A DNA stretch of 64,000 bases from Hortaea werneckii. Taxonomy: Eukaryota; Ascomycota; Dothideomycetes; Mycosphaerellales; Teratosphaeriaceae. Numbering within the stretch: the stretch's first letter is position 1; each line of letters begins with the position of its first letter. The position numbers and the translations under genes were made by a program. The notes beneath the pieces were generated by a model. That model had not been told where the DNA came from. It did no database searches and worked only from the letters and a program-made list of their open reading frames with translations. This document shows, piece after piece, positions 33,175-45,107 of this stretch. The DNA is taken from positions 682,001 to 746,000 of the forward strand of contig JBAOKB010000144.1 in the NCBI GenBank assembly GCA_037044905.1. The letters are read 5' to 3'.

Positions 33175-34808
33175 CTAAGAGGAATCCGGGTTCATGAAGT
33201 TAGCGACCGACATGCGATCTCGCCGGGCGATGCTATCCTGGCGATCGCCGCCGTCGTCGGGCTTGTCCCGATCATTTGGCTCGTTGGCGGGTGCTGCGCT
33301 TGCGCCTGGGGCTCCTGTGCGCGCCCAGGTGCTGCGATCGTGCGCAGGCGCGATTCTTGGCGGGAGAGACGCGGGTTCCGTCGGCCGCGGTAGCATGTAG
33401 TCCAGAGCTGGTAGGGTGTTGGTGGAATTCCTGATGGGTAGCTGTGTCGACAGGGGCTGTTGTAAGGGCGGCATGCGTGATCCTGCAGCCAGTGACGTGC
33501 TGCTGCGAGGAGAGATCTCGCCGCTGTTGTGGCGGAGCGTGTATGGGGGCGCTTGGCTGGGAGCGGTGTTCGCTGGGCCAGGGTAGGATGAGCCGCTTCC
33601 ATACGTATTATCTGCATTCGTATAGCGCCAGTCGTTTGTGCTGCTGCTCATATTCCAGAGTGCGCTATATGTCTGGTCAGCGGAAGTCTCATGGGGTAAG
33701 GAAAGACACTCACGAAGCGGCTTCTTGCTCATGTTGAGTTGACGACGCGGATGCGCTGATAGAAGGCATCGGTGGCGGCGCATTCTGAGAGCCGGGCAGG
33801 TATCCTTGCGAACCACGGCCGTTCATTTGGGCCGGATGATTCTGGTAGTAGACACGTCGGATGAGGTGCTCTGGCATGCCCGTCTCTCGAGCGACGCCCG
33901 ACCAGAACTCTGCGCCTCGTTGCTCCACACGACTGTAGACGAACTGCGCCATGGCCTCCGGGTCACTGGCTGCGCGCTCAGAAGTGTGCGCAGGAGGGCT
34001 GTACTCAGGAGGCGCTCCGTACGACGCTGCACGACTGCTCTCGGCAGCAGGCGCAGAATTCTCGGCAGGCAAGATAGGCCTGAAGTTGAATGACTGCGAC
34101 GACGGACGCTGCGCTGGCGGAGCTGCATAGTAAGCCTCATGAGAGAATGGAAAGGTGGTACCACTTGTCCGCGATCCGAAGAGATGAGCAAACTGGCTGG
34201 ACGAACCCACAATAGGGCCTCCAGGTGGGTAGCCATGATAAGCCAAGTACGCATTGCGCTCAGCCGTAGCCCGGGCCTTCTTTGCCTTGGTCAGATTGTG
34301 GAAGTGAAGGCGGCAGGCAAGCCCAGTCTTGCCGAGACGTCGGCCGATGGCAGAGTAAGGAGTGTTCCTCCTTCGCATGTCCAGCAACATCTCATTCTGT
34401 AAAATATGTCAACAACTGGACGACAAGTGGCAGAGATGAATAAATCCTTACGCCTTCTGGAGTCCAACGCTGTCCAGCATTCGAGGGCAATTTGGCAGGC
34501 GGTGGCTCCGACGACTCGCCATCTCTAGATTCATTGGAGGCTGCGCAAGAGGGCCCTGCGACAGGCTCACGGGATGGCGACGGGTTCATGAGATTTGCAT
34601 CATGTTCATGCTCGCTCTGGTCGTGGTCAACCTCCTCGGGCTGAGTCTCGTTTGGTTCTTGAGTTCTCAGAGACAAAGTAGGTCTGTTTGATGGCTCGAG
34701 CTGCGCATCTGCTGCAGTACGTTTCTTCGAAGATGAACTTCCCGGTGGCGGGCTCACAGAATCAGATGAACCCGGTGGGCTTGGCTGTTGTGTTTGGTTG
34801 GAGCTCAT
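33175..34808 (-). CDS. Myb/SANT-like protein 1
   Basis: Three exons (34808-34452, 34396-33714, 33664-33175) with introns of 55 nt (GTAAGG...CAG) and 49 nt (GTGAGT...TAG, branch point GCTGACC), giving 509 residues. Residues 1-110 are S/P/Q/E-rich and disordered. The first splice joins GQRWTPEG to NEMLLDMRRRNTPYSAIGRR followed by GKTGLACRLHFHNL, a SANT/Myb-like helix-turn-helix of about 50 residues; splitting this domain by an intron at a fixed point supports the model. A second short ordered region (EFWSGVARETGMPEHLIRRV) precedes a long P/S/N-rich tail ending SVANFMNPDSS. A nuclear DNA-binding or chromatin role is inferred. It is the leftmost of three Myb/SANT genes in the same orientation within 9 kb. 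Confidence 0.85.
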
Positions 34809-37112
34809 ATTGACTGAAGGGGGAGAAGTATAGTGGCTAGTAATGTGTCGAAGAGAAGAGTGCAAGAGAGATAGAACGATGTGCTATGGCAACGCAGGAG
34901 GTAAGATGATGTTTTGGGGAGAAAACGTGATGTGTATGAAATGAAATAGAACTTTTTTGATAATCGCGAAATGGAGGAAAGAGAGCACGGCATTTAGAAG
35001 GCGGTTGACAATTGCATGTGCACTCGCCTTTCGAATGGTTGAGACAACCTACTTCGTTCTTGCTGTCATAGCAGTGGGGCCAAGCTACTAAATAGGAGCT
35101 CTACACTCCCGACGCCTTGGATAGGTGATTCGAGGTTGCCGTATACAGCATGTCAAGACGTAGCTTCGCCGTCAGTCATCTCGATCGTGGAAAGTGCCGT
35201 GACAGTCGCTCAAATGGAAGGCGTCAGGACTATCGATGCACCATGTGACAGCGTGTTTGTGCTCCAAGACTTAGGGGGCGCGCAAGCACGAACTTCATGG
35301 CTGCGGGAGGGGTCCTTCGAAAGTAGAGTGCACCGCTGGTACGATTGAAACCGGACATGAGAAACGCAACGGGGGTTGGCTGCTGCCATCTTGTAGATGG
35401 AACACCGAATCTTGGCTCCTACGGAAAACACGAGGCCCTTGACGTGTGTTTTGGGGCTGACTGGTGGCGATTTGGTGCAGTCGGTGTGCGGCCGTGAACA
35501 ATTCAGTGCGCTGCCATCTCGATGTCTCGATGAGCGTGAAGATGACGGTGGGTTTCCAGGTACTGAGGTAAACATTATTAGTGCTGCGAGGTCAGCAACA
35601 CTTCGAGCTTCATGAGAGGAAAAGTCGTTAGCTGTAGGTCACGACCATCCACCGCCTGAGGTGCGTGCACAATGTGGGATCACGCGAGCTCGCGATAGAG
35701 TTCACGACAAAGGCAAGTATAGCCTGCGAAAACACAGTGTCCGCAATGGTCAGTCTTCAACCGCGACCGAAAGGCGTCATACCATTGAAGTTGCGCAGCT
35801 TCTGATAGCAGACTCGTACTGGAAACCTTCTTGGAAGCCATGGACGGGATGGATGGATGTTAAACATGCGTGATACCTCAGGCCGTCATAGACGAGGTAA
35901 ATCTCACCTGCCCAGGTGGGCACCTGACCTCCAGGTGGGCATCATCATGCCCCGGGCTCCGAGGGCGCCGAGTGGATTTGCCTGAGGCAAGAAGATTAGG
36001 TAAGTCACATTTCAGAGCTGCAGGTGATGGCTGGGCAGAATGACAGCCGAGAACCCTGGCCATCATAACACCTCTGATATTGAACCTCTAATGGGTATAC
36101 GCGGTGGCGGAGAGAGCAGCGGCTCAGCTCGTCCAGCGTCTGAGGTCATGAAACTCATCTGACCGGGGACCCGGGTTGAAGGAACAAGACTCTAGAACAA
36201 TTTTCCTGCAGGATTGCGCGCCATGTGGTCGCCACTTCTACCCCAATTTCTTCACGTTGATTAAGAAAGACATGTTCCCAGGCGGCCAGCGAAGATCTCC
36301 TCAGCTACTGCATCTCGCCGGAAGAGGAAAGTTGGGAATTTTCGGTTTCATTATGGCGATCTAGATTTGATATGGCGCATAATGCAGGGGCGGCTAAGCC
36401 CAGCACGGTACTTGATGTTATATGATCGCTCAGGCACATAATGTGCCTTCGCCACATGGGTCTGTCTTATTATCCGTGTCGGACGATAGTGACATGGCTC
36501 GGCGATGTGCAGCAGGCGAAAAGCCTACCTCCTATGGAATAGGGGCCGTTGCTACGGGGTCACCGGACCATACTGAGCTTGCAGACTTGTCGCGAGCAAG
36601 CGAGCCGTCGAGCGAGTGACTGGTTGGCAAGCATCGAGATGGGTGGGCTTCACAGCGAAGTGTTGTCTGGCGTTCGATGATTGAGAAAAAGCTGGTGAAG
36701 CGATTTTTCGAAAAAAAAGACTTCAAATTGGATATATAGTATACATTTCAACATCAGCGTAAACACGTCTAGCAACCGCAGTCGCGCGCAGAGAGCACTG
36801 GTAACTCTCGATTCCCTTTTCCCAACGCCATTCCCAAGGCAAGGTATCTGTTCTGCGCAACAAGGGCGCTTGCCATTTGAGAAACGCCCAGAGTGTTCAA
36901 CATCCCACATGCACTTCGTTCCATTAACGATCGTCAAAATTAAAAGCCCCACTTTACCATCGACAACAGCAAAAGTCACCGACATCAAGTCTTAGGCGAC
37001 CAGTGTGTCGTGACGGAAGTCGATTCCTCGCTGATCAAGTGGTTCGTTGGTCGGCTCGAAATTGCAACCTGAGCATCATGAGCCTACGTCTAGATCTCGA
37101 CGGTTCTGGGGT
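34809..37112. other. Gene-free interval with an E-box-like cluster
   Basis: About 2.3 kb between two Myb/SANT genes. It includes the promoter of the first (minus strand, A-rich leader near 34810-34990) and a cluster of four CACCTG/CAGGTG words at 35905-35937. Only short ORFs are present. Confidence 0.5.
35905..35937. promoter_or_regulatory. Cluster of four CAGGTG/CACCTG words
   Basis: CACCTG at 35905-35910 and 35921-35926 alternate with CAGGTG at 35913-35918 and 35932-35937, giving two inverted pairs in 33 bp. CAGGTG is an E-box variant bound by some bHLH and zinc-finger factors; a regulatory role is inference only. Confidence 0.35.
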
Positions 37113-38410
37113 TCACAAACCCTCTGCTCTGCGTGGGTAATCATAAATCTCCGTCACACGTTGTGGCTCGTCAGGCACGCATCCTCGTGCAAGGTCCGCG
37201 TCCGAGTCGGCGGATGAGGCCGTCGATGGGCGTCTGACGAGTCCGGTCGCAGTCGACGCGAGCGGACCGCCCTCTTCGGCTTCCAGTTCCATCGCCTTCT
37301 CCTTGCAAGCGGCCGCGGAGAAACCATTGCCGACTTTGCTGGAGATGACCCGCCATCGGTCGACTTCATATTCTGCTGACGCAGTGCGAAGCCGTTGTAC
37401 CTGTAAATCATTGCAGTCAGTCTCTGAACAACCATGGATGCAATCGACCTTGAGGGTTGATAGGGCAGTGAGCAACGTACCATATCGTCAGTCCAAGTCG
37501 TAGTCTTTGCTTTGAGCTTGGTGCAGTACCTGACCTGCAACGTGCCCGAGCTACGACCAGGGAAGAAGTCGGCGATCTGCTTCCATGTGAGGTTCTTCGT
37601 CTCTTTGAGCTCGACGAGCAAGGCATCATCCTCAGCAGTGAACTTGAGCTTCGGACCCTTTGGCCTCGCAGCGGGCGACGGCATCCCAGGCTGGCCGACC
37701 ACCGATGTATGTTCTTCACCTGCATCGCTTAACCGTTGTGACTTAGACGGCGGTGGGTGGTTCGGAAGGCGATGATGGTGATGTACGGGGGGCTGGTATA
37801 TCTGTGCTTCGCCTTGGCTGTATGGATGCTGGCTTGACAGGTAGTACGAGGATGCGTTAGGGTGCACCTGAGAATAGCCAGGTTGCATCGACACTGCAGA
37901 CTGGGCTGAGGCGTTCGGATTGGAAGCGTTGGCATGGACTGGTTGTGTCCGCTGGTAGTCATAGTAGTCCTCTGGGAGACTACGCTTCCTTGATGCGCTG
38001 GTTGCAGTCGGATATCGCATCATCTCAGGGCTCTCGTAGGGCGTGCCATACTGCGAAGAGGAGACCTGCGACATCGACATCGTTCGTTGCATTTGCGACG
38101 ACAGCATTGGAGCCTGTTCCGTGTTGTAGTTGGGTTCCGGAGCAGAGACTTGCGAGGGCAGCATAGGCGTGACAGCATAGTTGTGATATGCTTGCGCTGT
38201 CTGCTGAGGTGCCTGGGTATATTGCTGCTCCTGAGGGTGGAAGCCTTGTGTCAACAGCTGATCGTATGAAGTCGATGTCACAGGCGTCTGTTGCGTGTCA
38301 TGTTGTCCGGATCCTCGTCCTCCATAGCCTAGGCTGTACTGCTGATACGGGCCCGCCAGACTGGCTGATGCCCATAAAGGTTGCCAAGGTTTGGAGTTCA
38401 GGCTGCTCAC
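37113..38410 (-). CDS. Myb/SANT-like protein 2
   Basis: Two exons (38410-37481 and 37400-37113) with an 80-nt intron (GTACGT...CAG). The first 230 residues are Q/Y/S/P-rich and prion-like (YQQYSLGYGG; QQYTQAPQQTAQAYHNY), with a basic SRKRSLPEDYYDYQ patch. The first SANT/Myb repeat reads LKFTAEDDALLVELKETKNL, then WKQIADFFPGRSSGTLQVRY; the splice joins a second, weaker repeat (YEVDRWRVISSKVGNGFSAA). The tail is S/D-rich. The start is uncertain: position 38410 is GTG, the frame is open upstream to about 38517 without an ATG, and the first in-frame ATG inside is at 38164. Either translation begins there or an upstream exon is missing. Nuclear transcription-factor role inferred. Confidence 0.82.
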
Positions 38411-40870
38411 TGAGTCGTGGGCGCCTGGTTTGGAAAGAGCGTCGCTCTTCGTGATCGTTAAGGTAGCCGTGATGGCGGCGACCCTTGGGTCTGTGGTAAA
38501 GTTATAAACTTGTTTTAAAGATTAATCCGATGCGTCGATAGCACACCGGAGAAAAGCAAGTAGAAGCTGGTGTTAAAGGCACGGGAAAAGTAAGGTAGAG
38601 TCTTTGTGGAAATAATGGAAGGCGATACAAGAACACTGGAACGACCTTCTGCTATAATATCACCAGTCTCTCTCCTGCAGAAGAGATTCTCCGAGCAAGT
38701 CCCCAAGCGGTCTCATCGCAGGGCATGCACCTTCGTTTGGCGCCACCCAGAGAGGATCTACCAGACCACCGGTATTAAGAGACGTCAATTTAGCTTTCAA
38801 TCGTTGATATTGGACGATTAACTAAAAGCGTCTCGGGCCTTGCGCAATGACAGACGGGGGACCGCATAGATCGGCCCTAGGGTGGAATGGCTTCGTGGAG
38901 CTCTGTGTGTAGATTCGTCGCCGTCAATCTGCAGGTCCGCCTTAGGAGCTCCACCTAGACGGGACGCGCATCGTAAGGTTCGTGGTCCGCCAAAGTATCA
39001 GGCGTTGACAGCAGTTAGGCCAAGCAGACGGAAGCAGGTCCGTCCCACCACTAGGCGTTTCGATAACTCGGGCGCCATCGTGTCGTTCCCTTCGCGAGGA
39101 TTGATGACGGAGGGTCGTTCCCCGGTCTGATCGTGTCTCAGATCGACCATCGTGGGAGACAGGATGCGGACCCTACGCGTGAGGAAAACTCAACTGACGC
39201 CGTACAGAGCTGAAAGTGGCGGTGCGGCGATGGTGTTACCGAGCCTGATCATGACCGCGATCGGCTCGTGACAGGCAAGACCGCTCGCTGGCTACATCCG
39301 TATGCCTCCACGTCCCAGCCAACGGCATTGACGAGCCTGGTACGAGAGGATGGATACGACTGGGTCCCCAAAAGCACGGCGAGTGTGGCACATGCCCGCC
39401 ACATCATCCGAGCCTGAACGCCGGAAATTGCGCAAGAGTTCGCCGAATGGGTGCGTCTATGATGGCATCCCCAGCTTCTGCTACCAAATTTCTAGTGGGA
39501 CAGGACTTGGGAGCAGTCTTCTCACAGCGCGTGCAGTGGATGTCTAAGCGGGAAAGCCAATTAGCGATATGGGCAAGGATGCAGCGGGGCCAAGCCGGCA
39601 TAGGCCGCGCCTTAGCTTGAAAGCCTGGCTAAACCGATGAGCGACGGAGGGGAGGTCTAGACGCAGTGGGATCCATGTCCGCGCGGGCATTCGATCTGTG
39701 GTGCAGTAGTCAGGCAGGCGGAAGATTCTCCACTCCCGGGCGCGTCGCTGAGTAGGAGGTGGCCTGGTCGTGTGGTCAGCGTGGGTGGTGGGTGACGGGC
39801 GGCGCGGGCGAGGCGGGCAAACTCGCGGGCGACAGCGAGGCTGGCCGACCCTGAAACTCTGCTCGGACAGCAGCACCACACCAACTGACACCAAGCACAC
39901 GCACCACCCACGTCCAAACACGCTTTGCGCTTTGCAGTACGGCCAACGCTAGCGCACATCAGGGCAGCCTGGCCGCATTCCCACGGTCCGTTCCTACCGA
40001 GAGATGTCGCCATCCCATCCAACGCCATCCCGCCCTCGAGCCACTGTGCCATCGGTGCGGTCACGCGTCTGTGGCGGTGACATGGGGGGGACAGCCTCTA
40101 CAGAAAGTGACGCATTGCCTGCCTTGCCGGGCTCGCCTGCAGCCCTGAAGACGTCCCAGGCTTGCCACGCTACGGCATTGGTGGGTTCCCGGACAGACTT
40201 TGCGAGGCTACCAACGTCCAACATAGAGTAGATAGTGACATTTGCGGCTTCGGATCCACCTGTCGCAACACTCGCCCAGCTGTTCCAAGACCCGTCCCCG
40301 TTCGTTTCACTCTTTGGGCTTCGCGTGAAGATGGCTTTTTACGGGGAATCGCCTTCCCTACGCGAAGCCGTTACATGCAGGTGGGAGCATGGCCTGCCCC
40401 AGTAACGCGACCTAGGTCAACGGAGCCGAGCGCGAGATTTGCTCACGTATGTAATTGGTGCGCACCATGTGGATGAAGAGGTGCAGATTGTTGCATTGGA
40501 CAAACTTCAATCTCCACGGTCGCTTCAAGACCTTAACGTGGCAGGAGGGACTGGGAGCTGCGTGCCGACCGCGCTGTCTGGGCAGTCATCCTACTCCACA
40601 CCCGTCCATTCCGACATCCTAGCCTGTAGGAGGTACCAGCCGGAGAGGCCGCAGCCACGGGAAGTTTGTTCTTAGGGTCAGGAATCACTAGTTTTGTCCC
40701 AGAGCCCCGGATATCGTGAAATGGATGGACGATTTATGCGGTACAGAGGGTATAAGACGACCAGGAACTGGGGACGCAACAATAAGGAACAATATTTCAC
40801 GCAAAACCTTCCTCAATGCCAGGCTCCCAAGCTGATTTGTCAAATCAATTCCGTTGCGATTTGATGTTCA
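38411..40870. other. Gene-free interval, nothing recognised
   Basis: About 2.5 kb between two Myb/SANT genes. It is moderately GC-rich (39.6-40.1 kb) and has overlapping minus-strand ORFs of 125-135 codons with Arg/Pro-rich translations and no family resemblance. The start of Myb/SANT protein 2 may lie in an exon near 38.4-38.7 kb. Confidence 0.5.
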
Positions 40871-42285
40871 TCACACCTTCCATCCTTGCTCTTTGGCGAA
40901 TTGCTCGCATGCCTATTTGGGTCAGCGCATGTTGCAGCGTGAGGTAACTCAGGTAGATGTTCAGGCAGAATGAGCCATAGCAAGCCGATATCCGCAACCG
41001 ATGCAGTCGGGCCGGGCAAAAAGAGGCTCTAAAGGCTCTACTAGTTGGCAACCGTTCCTTGCGCAATGCGCTTGCAAGGCCCTGCCAAGCCATCAAAGCC
41101 ATTTGGCCAACCGGCGACTGGGAGCTCTGGCAAGATCCATGGATCGCCGACGGCTGGCAGACGGTCCGTCTCGTCCGTGAAAGAGGCGATCATGATGGCG
41201 CAACTTTCCGCGTGAGGGGGAAATCTATATCTATCGATGCGTAGGAATAATATCATCTGCACTCACCTTGGCGGGCTTGCCAACCTTCTGGCCGATCACC
41301 TTCCACTTATTGTTCTCGTAGTCTTTGATTGCCTGGAGCAGCGCAGCACTCTATTTGCGCGTCAGCGAAACTTTCCATGCCATTGGGGTCGCGGGTGAGG
41401 CGAACGAAGCTGCTGACCTCATCTTCAGCAAAGTCGGCGTAGTGCATGTCCTTTTCGTGGAGCGCAATCAGCAGAAGCTCAACATTTTGCCCGCGCCGAG
41501 CAAGGCCGCATGCAATCGAAAGGAGTTGGAGAGGGGGAAAGCTTTCTCGTGTACCTTGTACCAATGTTTCTTCACACTCCCTTCTGTTCGCGCTGGAAAA
41601 GTTTTGGCGATCTCGCTCCAGCTACTTCCCGCCTCCCTCAGCGCCTTCAACCTTTGCTCTTCGGCTGGAGTCCACGGTGTATTGGTTCGGCCCTTTTTCG
41701 CCACCGGGCTGGGTAGTTGAGCTTGCGACGGGCCTGGACCTCCAAACTCGACATCGCCAGGCGCACCACCAGTCGGCAGTCCGTGAGTTGGGAAAGCACT
41801 GGCGTTACTGCTAGCAGAGCCTGAGAGGCCTTCGCTACTAATATCATCTGTTGCGCGCCGCTTGCGCGTCACCTGAGGTGAAAGTGGGCTTTGCTGCTGA
41901 TACGCCTGTGGCGCTGACGGCCCTTGGGTCTGTAGGTGAGGCGGGTACTGGGGATGTTGAGGAAATCCGAATCCTGTGGCCTGGTGAGGACTTGGCGCAT
42001 GGCCGTAATTCTGTTGCGCATAAGGATTGTAGAAGCCTCCGATGGAGGAGGTGTCAGAGGGTAAGGTAAGCTGCGATGGTGAAGCGGAGTAAGTACCCGG
42101 GGTCGTTGCTGTGGGTTTCAGGCTACGCTGCTGGTTTTGAGACGTATTTCTAGCAACCTTGGGTCAGCACAAGACCATCGGCAGAAGATAGGCCACTATA
42201 GCTGCAAAGTTCGGCAGCGGGCAGTACGCCATCGGCTGTGCGGAGGTAGCCTCTTCATAGGCTTTTCTGGAGATACTTACGACAT
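40871..42285 (-). CDS. Myb/SANT-like protein 3, five exons with a 5-nt first coding exon
   Basis: Exons 42285-42281, 42149-41555, 41450-41418, 41350-41267 and 40912-40871 give 252 residues. The first coding exon is only ATGTC, followed by GTAAGT and a 131-nt intron. Residues 3-120 are Q/S/P/Y-rich (NPYAQQNYGHAPSPHQATGF). The first SANT repeat reads TPWTPAEEQRLKALREAGSS, then WSEIAKTFPARTEGSVKKHW; the second is assembled from three small exons (DMHYADFAEDE, then SAALLQAIKDYENNKWKVIG, then ACEQFAKEQGWKV-stop). IGQKVGKPAKACEQ is a pattern I recognise from fungal Myb-like proteins, which supports the last splice over a 354-nt intron. Every junction keeps frame with GT-AG ends. Nuclear DNA-binding role inferred. 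Confidence 0.86.
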
Positions 42286-44064
42286 AGCTAGTCCTCTACT
42301 ACCATGAACAAGCTGGCGCTATGGTTCTTGGAGAGGTTTGCGCTGTCAAGACTGCCGTTAAAATGACTTGAAGACTGGCCTGCATGGCTCTGCCGACGAG
42401 ATGCAGCGCAACCTTCACATTGGTGAGTCGCGTGGGCGGCTAGGAAAGTGTGGGCCAAAGGGTCCGAGACAAGACGCCTATGTACAAACTGACAGGTACA
42501 ATACCAACTCCGGCTGTCAAAGATAATAAGTGAGACCCAGATACAAGGACATGTCGCTCTGTAGCTCCGTTGTTCTGGGAGAAATAGAACAGAAGTGGTA
42601 GGTAGAAACCAGGTGTCGAATGATGACAAGCTACCGAAGTATAAGCTTCGAAGAAAGTGCGGAGTTGGCACACAGCTCCTGGGCCATCATCATGAGATGC
42701 TGCAGGCAGGCATCGTTTACGAATTAGGTCTGCCTACGTGCGTCTTTCCTGCAGATGAACTCGGCCATTTTCAACCGCGAAAGGCTTGCAAGAGCAACGC
42801 ACGTAACGCGACAGACGAATTGACCGAGCCAGCGTGATTCTGTAGTGTCGTCTGGGGCTCGGATGATACTTTCGCGTTTTGCAAACAGAGCCGTCCGTCG
42901 AGACCATGAACGATCTACGATTCCGCAGGAGACGGGAGGGAGGGAGGCGAGACTGGCTCGACTGGCTCGACTGGAAGAGGAGACTTCAGGTTCTCCAGGG
43001 TGCTGTGCGGGGTACGCCCCGGGCTGGCACCTCGCGAAGGCCCTAGCTTTGCCAAGGTGGTGTCTTGCCTGCTCGGGATAGCCGTTGCGGTGTTGCTGTG
43101 TGTGAGATAGAACAGAAGAATGGGCGACCTCGTGTCATGATTCGCCCAATGACCCAAGATGGGCGCAGCGGCACGGTCGAGTGGCAGTAGCGAAGCTGCA
43201 CGCACGCTGCACCCACCTCCTCCTCGACGCGCACGAGCTGCTGAGCATGCTCACTTTCAGCAGCAGCCACACACGATTGTTTTTCTACGCGCGTGACGGG
43301 CGCAACCTGCACGTAAGACGGCATGCAAGATTGATGGGACGATGAAAAGGACATTTCCGATGTCTGTAGGCTCGCCTTGTGTAGTCTGAAGCTGAGTGAT
43401 TGTGACCTAGACGGCATCCATGCAAGTGGCTTGCGCGAGGGATTCATTGACACTGCCAGATCGATTGACCAAGGCAGACGAGCTGCATTTGCGAGATTAG
43501 GAGACTCGGCTGCAATGCACGCCCATTAAAGATCCTCGGCTGTGCTGCCGAGGTCTGAGGTCAAGACGAGCTTTACGTCTTCAGGGAAGAAACAATCATT
43601 ATATGGCTCGCATGCTACATAAATGCCTTGTCCAAATCATGAGGTTGTGTCGCGAGCTCCATGAATGCTTATGCAATCAGATGGTAACGATGGTATTGTA
43701 GACATGTCGCCCAGTCGAGCCAGTATATAAAGTGCCTTTCCGGTCAGGCTGGGAGAATTTGCCGGGCGCTAATAAGCAGGCGCATCCCGCGCTGTATGGA
43801 CTTCATACATTTGTTCGTCCATGACATATTTTTGTAAGATTGCGATGCACTATGATGTTGAATCGAAGAGGATGTAAATACGCTGGCTTGACAGGCTCAC
43901 AAGCCAAGAATTCCTTCATGAGGCTCCGCAGACAGGCCTGCTATCGAAGGCATCCAGCTCTTGCTAGTTGCGCCAATGGTGAATAGAGCATTGCCAAATG
44001 TGGTGCAAACCCTGGGCATATATTGACATGTTGGCATACCAACTCTGGAAAGGCCCTAGGCACC
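42286..44064. other. Gene-free interval, nothing recognised
   Basis: It contains the promoter of Myb/SANT protein 3 and the 3' flank of the NDUFAF3-like gene. Short GGCTCGACT and GAGGGAGG repeats occur near 42930-42975. No coding sequence is recognised. Confidence 0.5.
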
Positions 44065-44817
44065 TCATTTGCCTTCTCTCCAGCCAATTGGCACAAGCGC
44101 TGCCACAACTTGCTGCATCCCTCTCTCCGTAGCAAGCAAGTTGAACTGAGCTGCAGCGTTCCTCGTATCTTGCACCTCCAGTCGAATGCCGAGCTCGCTG
44201 ATATGCCGCCTCGTCTCAGGGCTGACAGGCACAATCTTCGGTCCGGTACCAAGCACTAACAAGTCCGGCCTCGGCCAGCATAGATCCAACACGCCCCATA
44301 CTTGCCGATCTACTTCGAATTGACCCGGGCTGTTCTGAAGCTTCCCACCGTCGCTATGGAGGCCTTTGTTGTCGTCTCCAGTGCCTCCTGACCCAATGGT
44401 GCCTTCTTTGCGCCCCGGCTTTGCCCACGGCCGCCACTTGAAAGCTTCGCCTCCAACCAACATCACTCCGGCATCCGTCACCTTCAGACCGCTGTTGAGC
44501 GCGAAGCCATTATCCATACAAGTGTCGATCGCGGTGCTAGGCGCGGGCATGGTGGACAGAATATCCAATGCATTGAAGTCTGTTTGGGTGTCCTCCTTGC
44601 TAGCGGGTCCGCGGTCTTTTGTTTTTGGCGGGGCGGATGGATTAAAGCGTGTCGCGGATGCATGCAAACACCTCGCCTGTTGTGCGCTGTGACCGAGTGG
44701 CCGAACTTGTGTAGTTCTCCCAGAAAGCGCTTGATGGAAGCATCTGCGGCATGCGGTATTGTTGACGGCGCGGGTGCCTGCCATCTGCGGCAGGATGCTG
44801 GTGATGCGCATGGTCAT
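44065..44817 (-). CDS. NDUFAF3: NDUFAF3-like mitochondrial complex I assembly factor
   Basis: Intact 250-residue ORF. The N-terminus is basic and hydroxylated without acidic residues (MTMRITSILPQMAGTRAVNN), as expected for a mitochondrial presequence. The core carries the conserved Mth938/DUF498 pattern: VTDAGVMLVGGEAFKWRPW, then RPDLLVLGTG, PETRRHISELGIRLEVQDTR and NAAAQFNLLATERG followed by VVAALVP. NDUFAF3 helps build the Q-module/membrane-arm junction of NADH:ubiquinone oxidoreductase. A Gly/Asp-rich insert of about 40 residues after PWAKPGRKEG is longer than in animal proteins and probably a surface loop. No intron. Confidence 0.93.
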   Translation of the reverse strand: MTMRITSILPQMAGTRAVNNTACRRCFHQALSGRTTQVRPLGHSAQQARCLHASATRFNPSAPPKTKDRGPASKEDTQTDFNALDILSTMPAPSTAIDTCMDNGFALNSGLKVTDAGVMLVGGEAFKWRPWAKPGRKEGTIGSGGTGDDNKGLHSDGGKLQNSPGQFEVDRQVWGVLDLCWPRPDLLVLGTGPKIVPVSPETRRHISELGIRLEVQDTRNAAAQFNLLATERGMQQVVAALVPIGWREGK

Positions 44818-45097
44818 ATTGAATCAGAAAATGAGCTCGTGAGCCCGTAGATGCTTTCGATGTATTTTCGTACTGACTACCAAACCATAATGCTTCTTGA
44901 GATGAAAAGGAGCTCCCTTCTTTCTGAGGCTCCGCTTCAGCGCCGAGCCGCTCCCAGACCGAAGCTGCCAGACGTCATGACATCAAGGTTCGCTTCTGCG
45001 GCGAGTGCGGGAAACCTCCGCAAAGCCTTACCCGTCGAGCCCGTCCTCGCCGTCGAGGATGTGGGCGTTCGGGGAACACAGGTGGAAACTTACATAG

Positions 45098-45107
45098 TAC
45101 CTAGGTA
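45098..45107. repeat. TACCTAGGTA palindrome, copy 4
   Basis: Exact 10-bp palindrome, extended leftwards to 16 bp of identity with copy 1 (283-292). It lies about 280 bp upstream of the NDUFAF3-like start. Confidence 0.6.
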
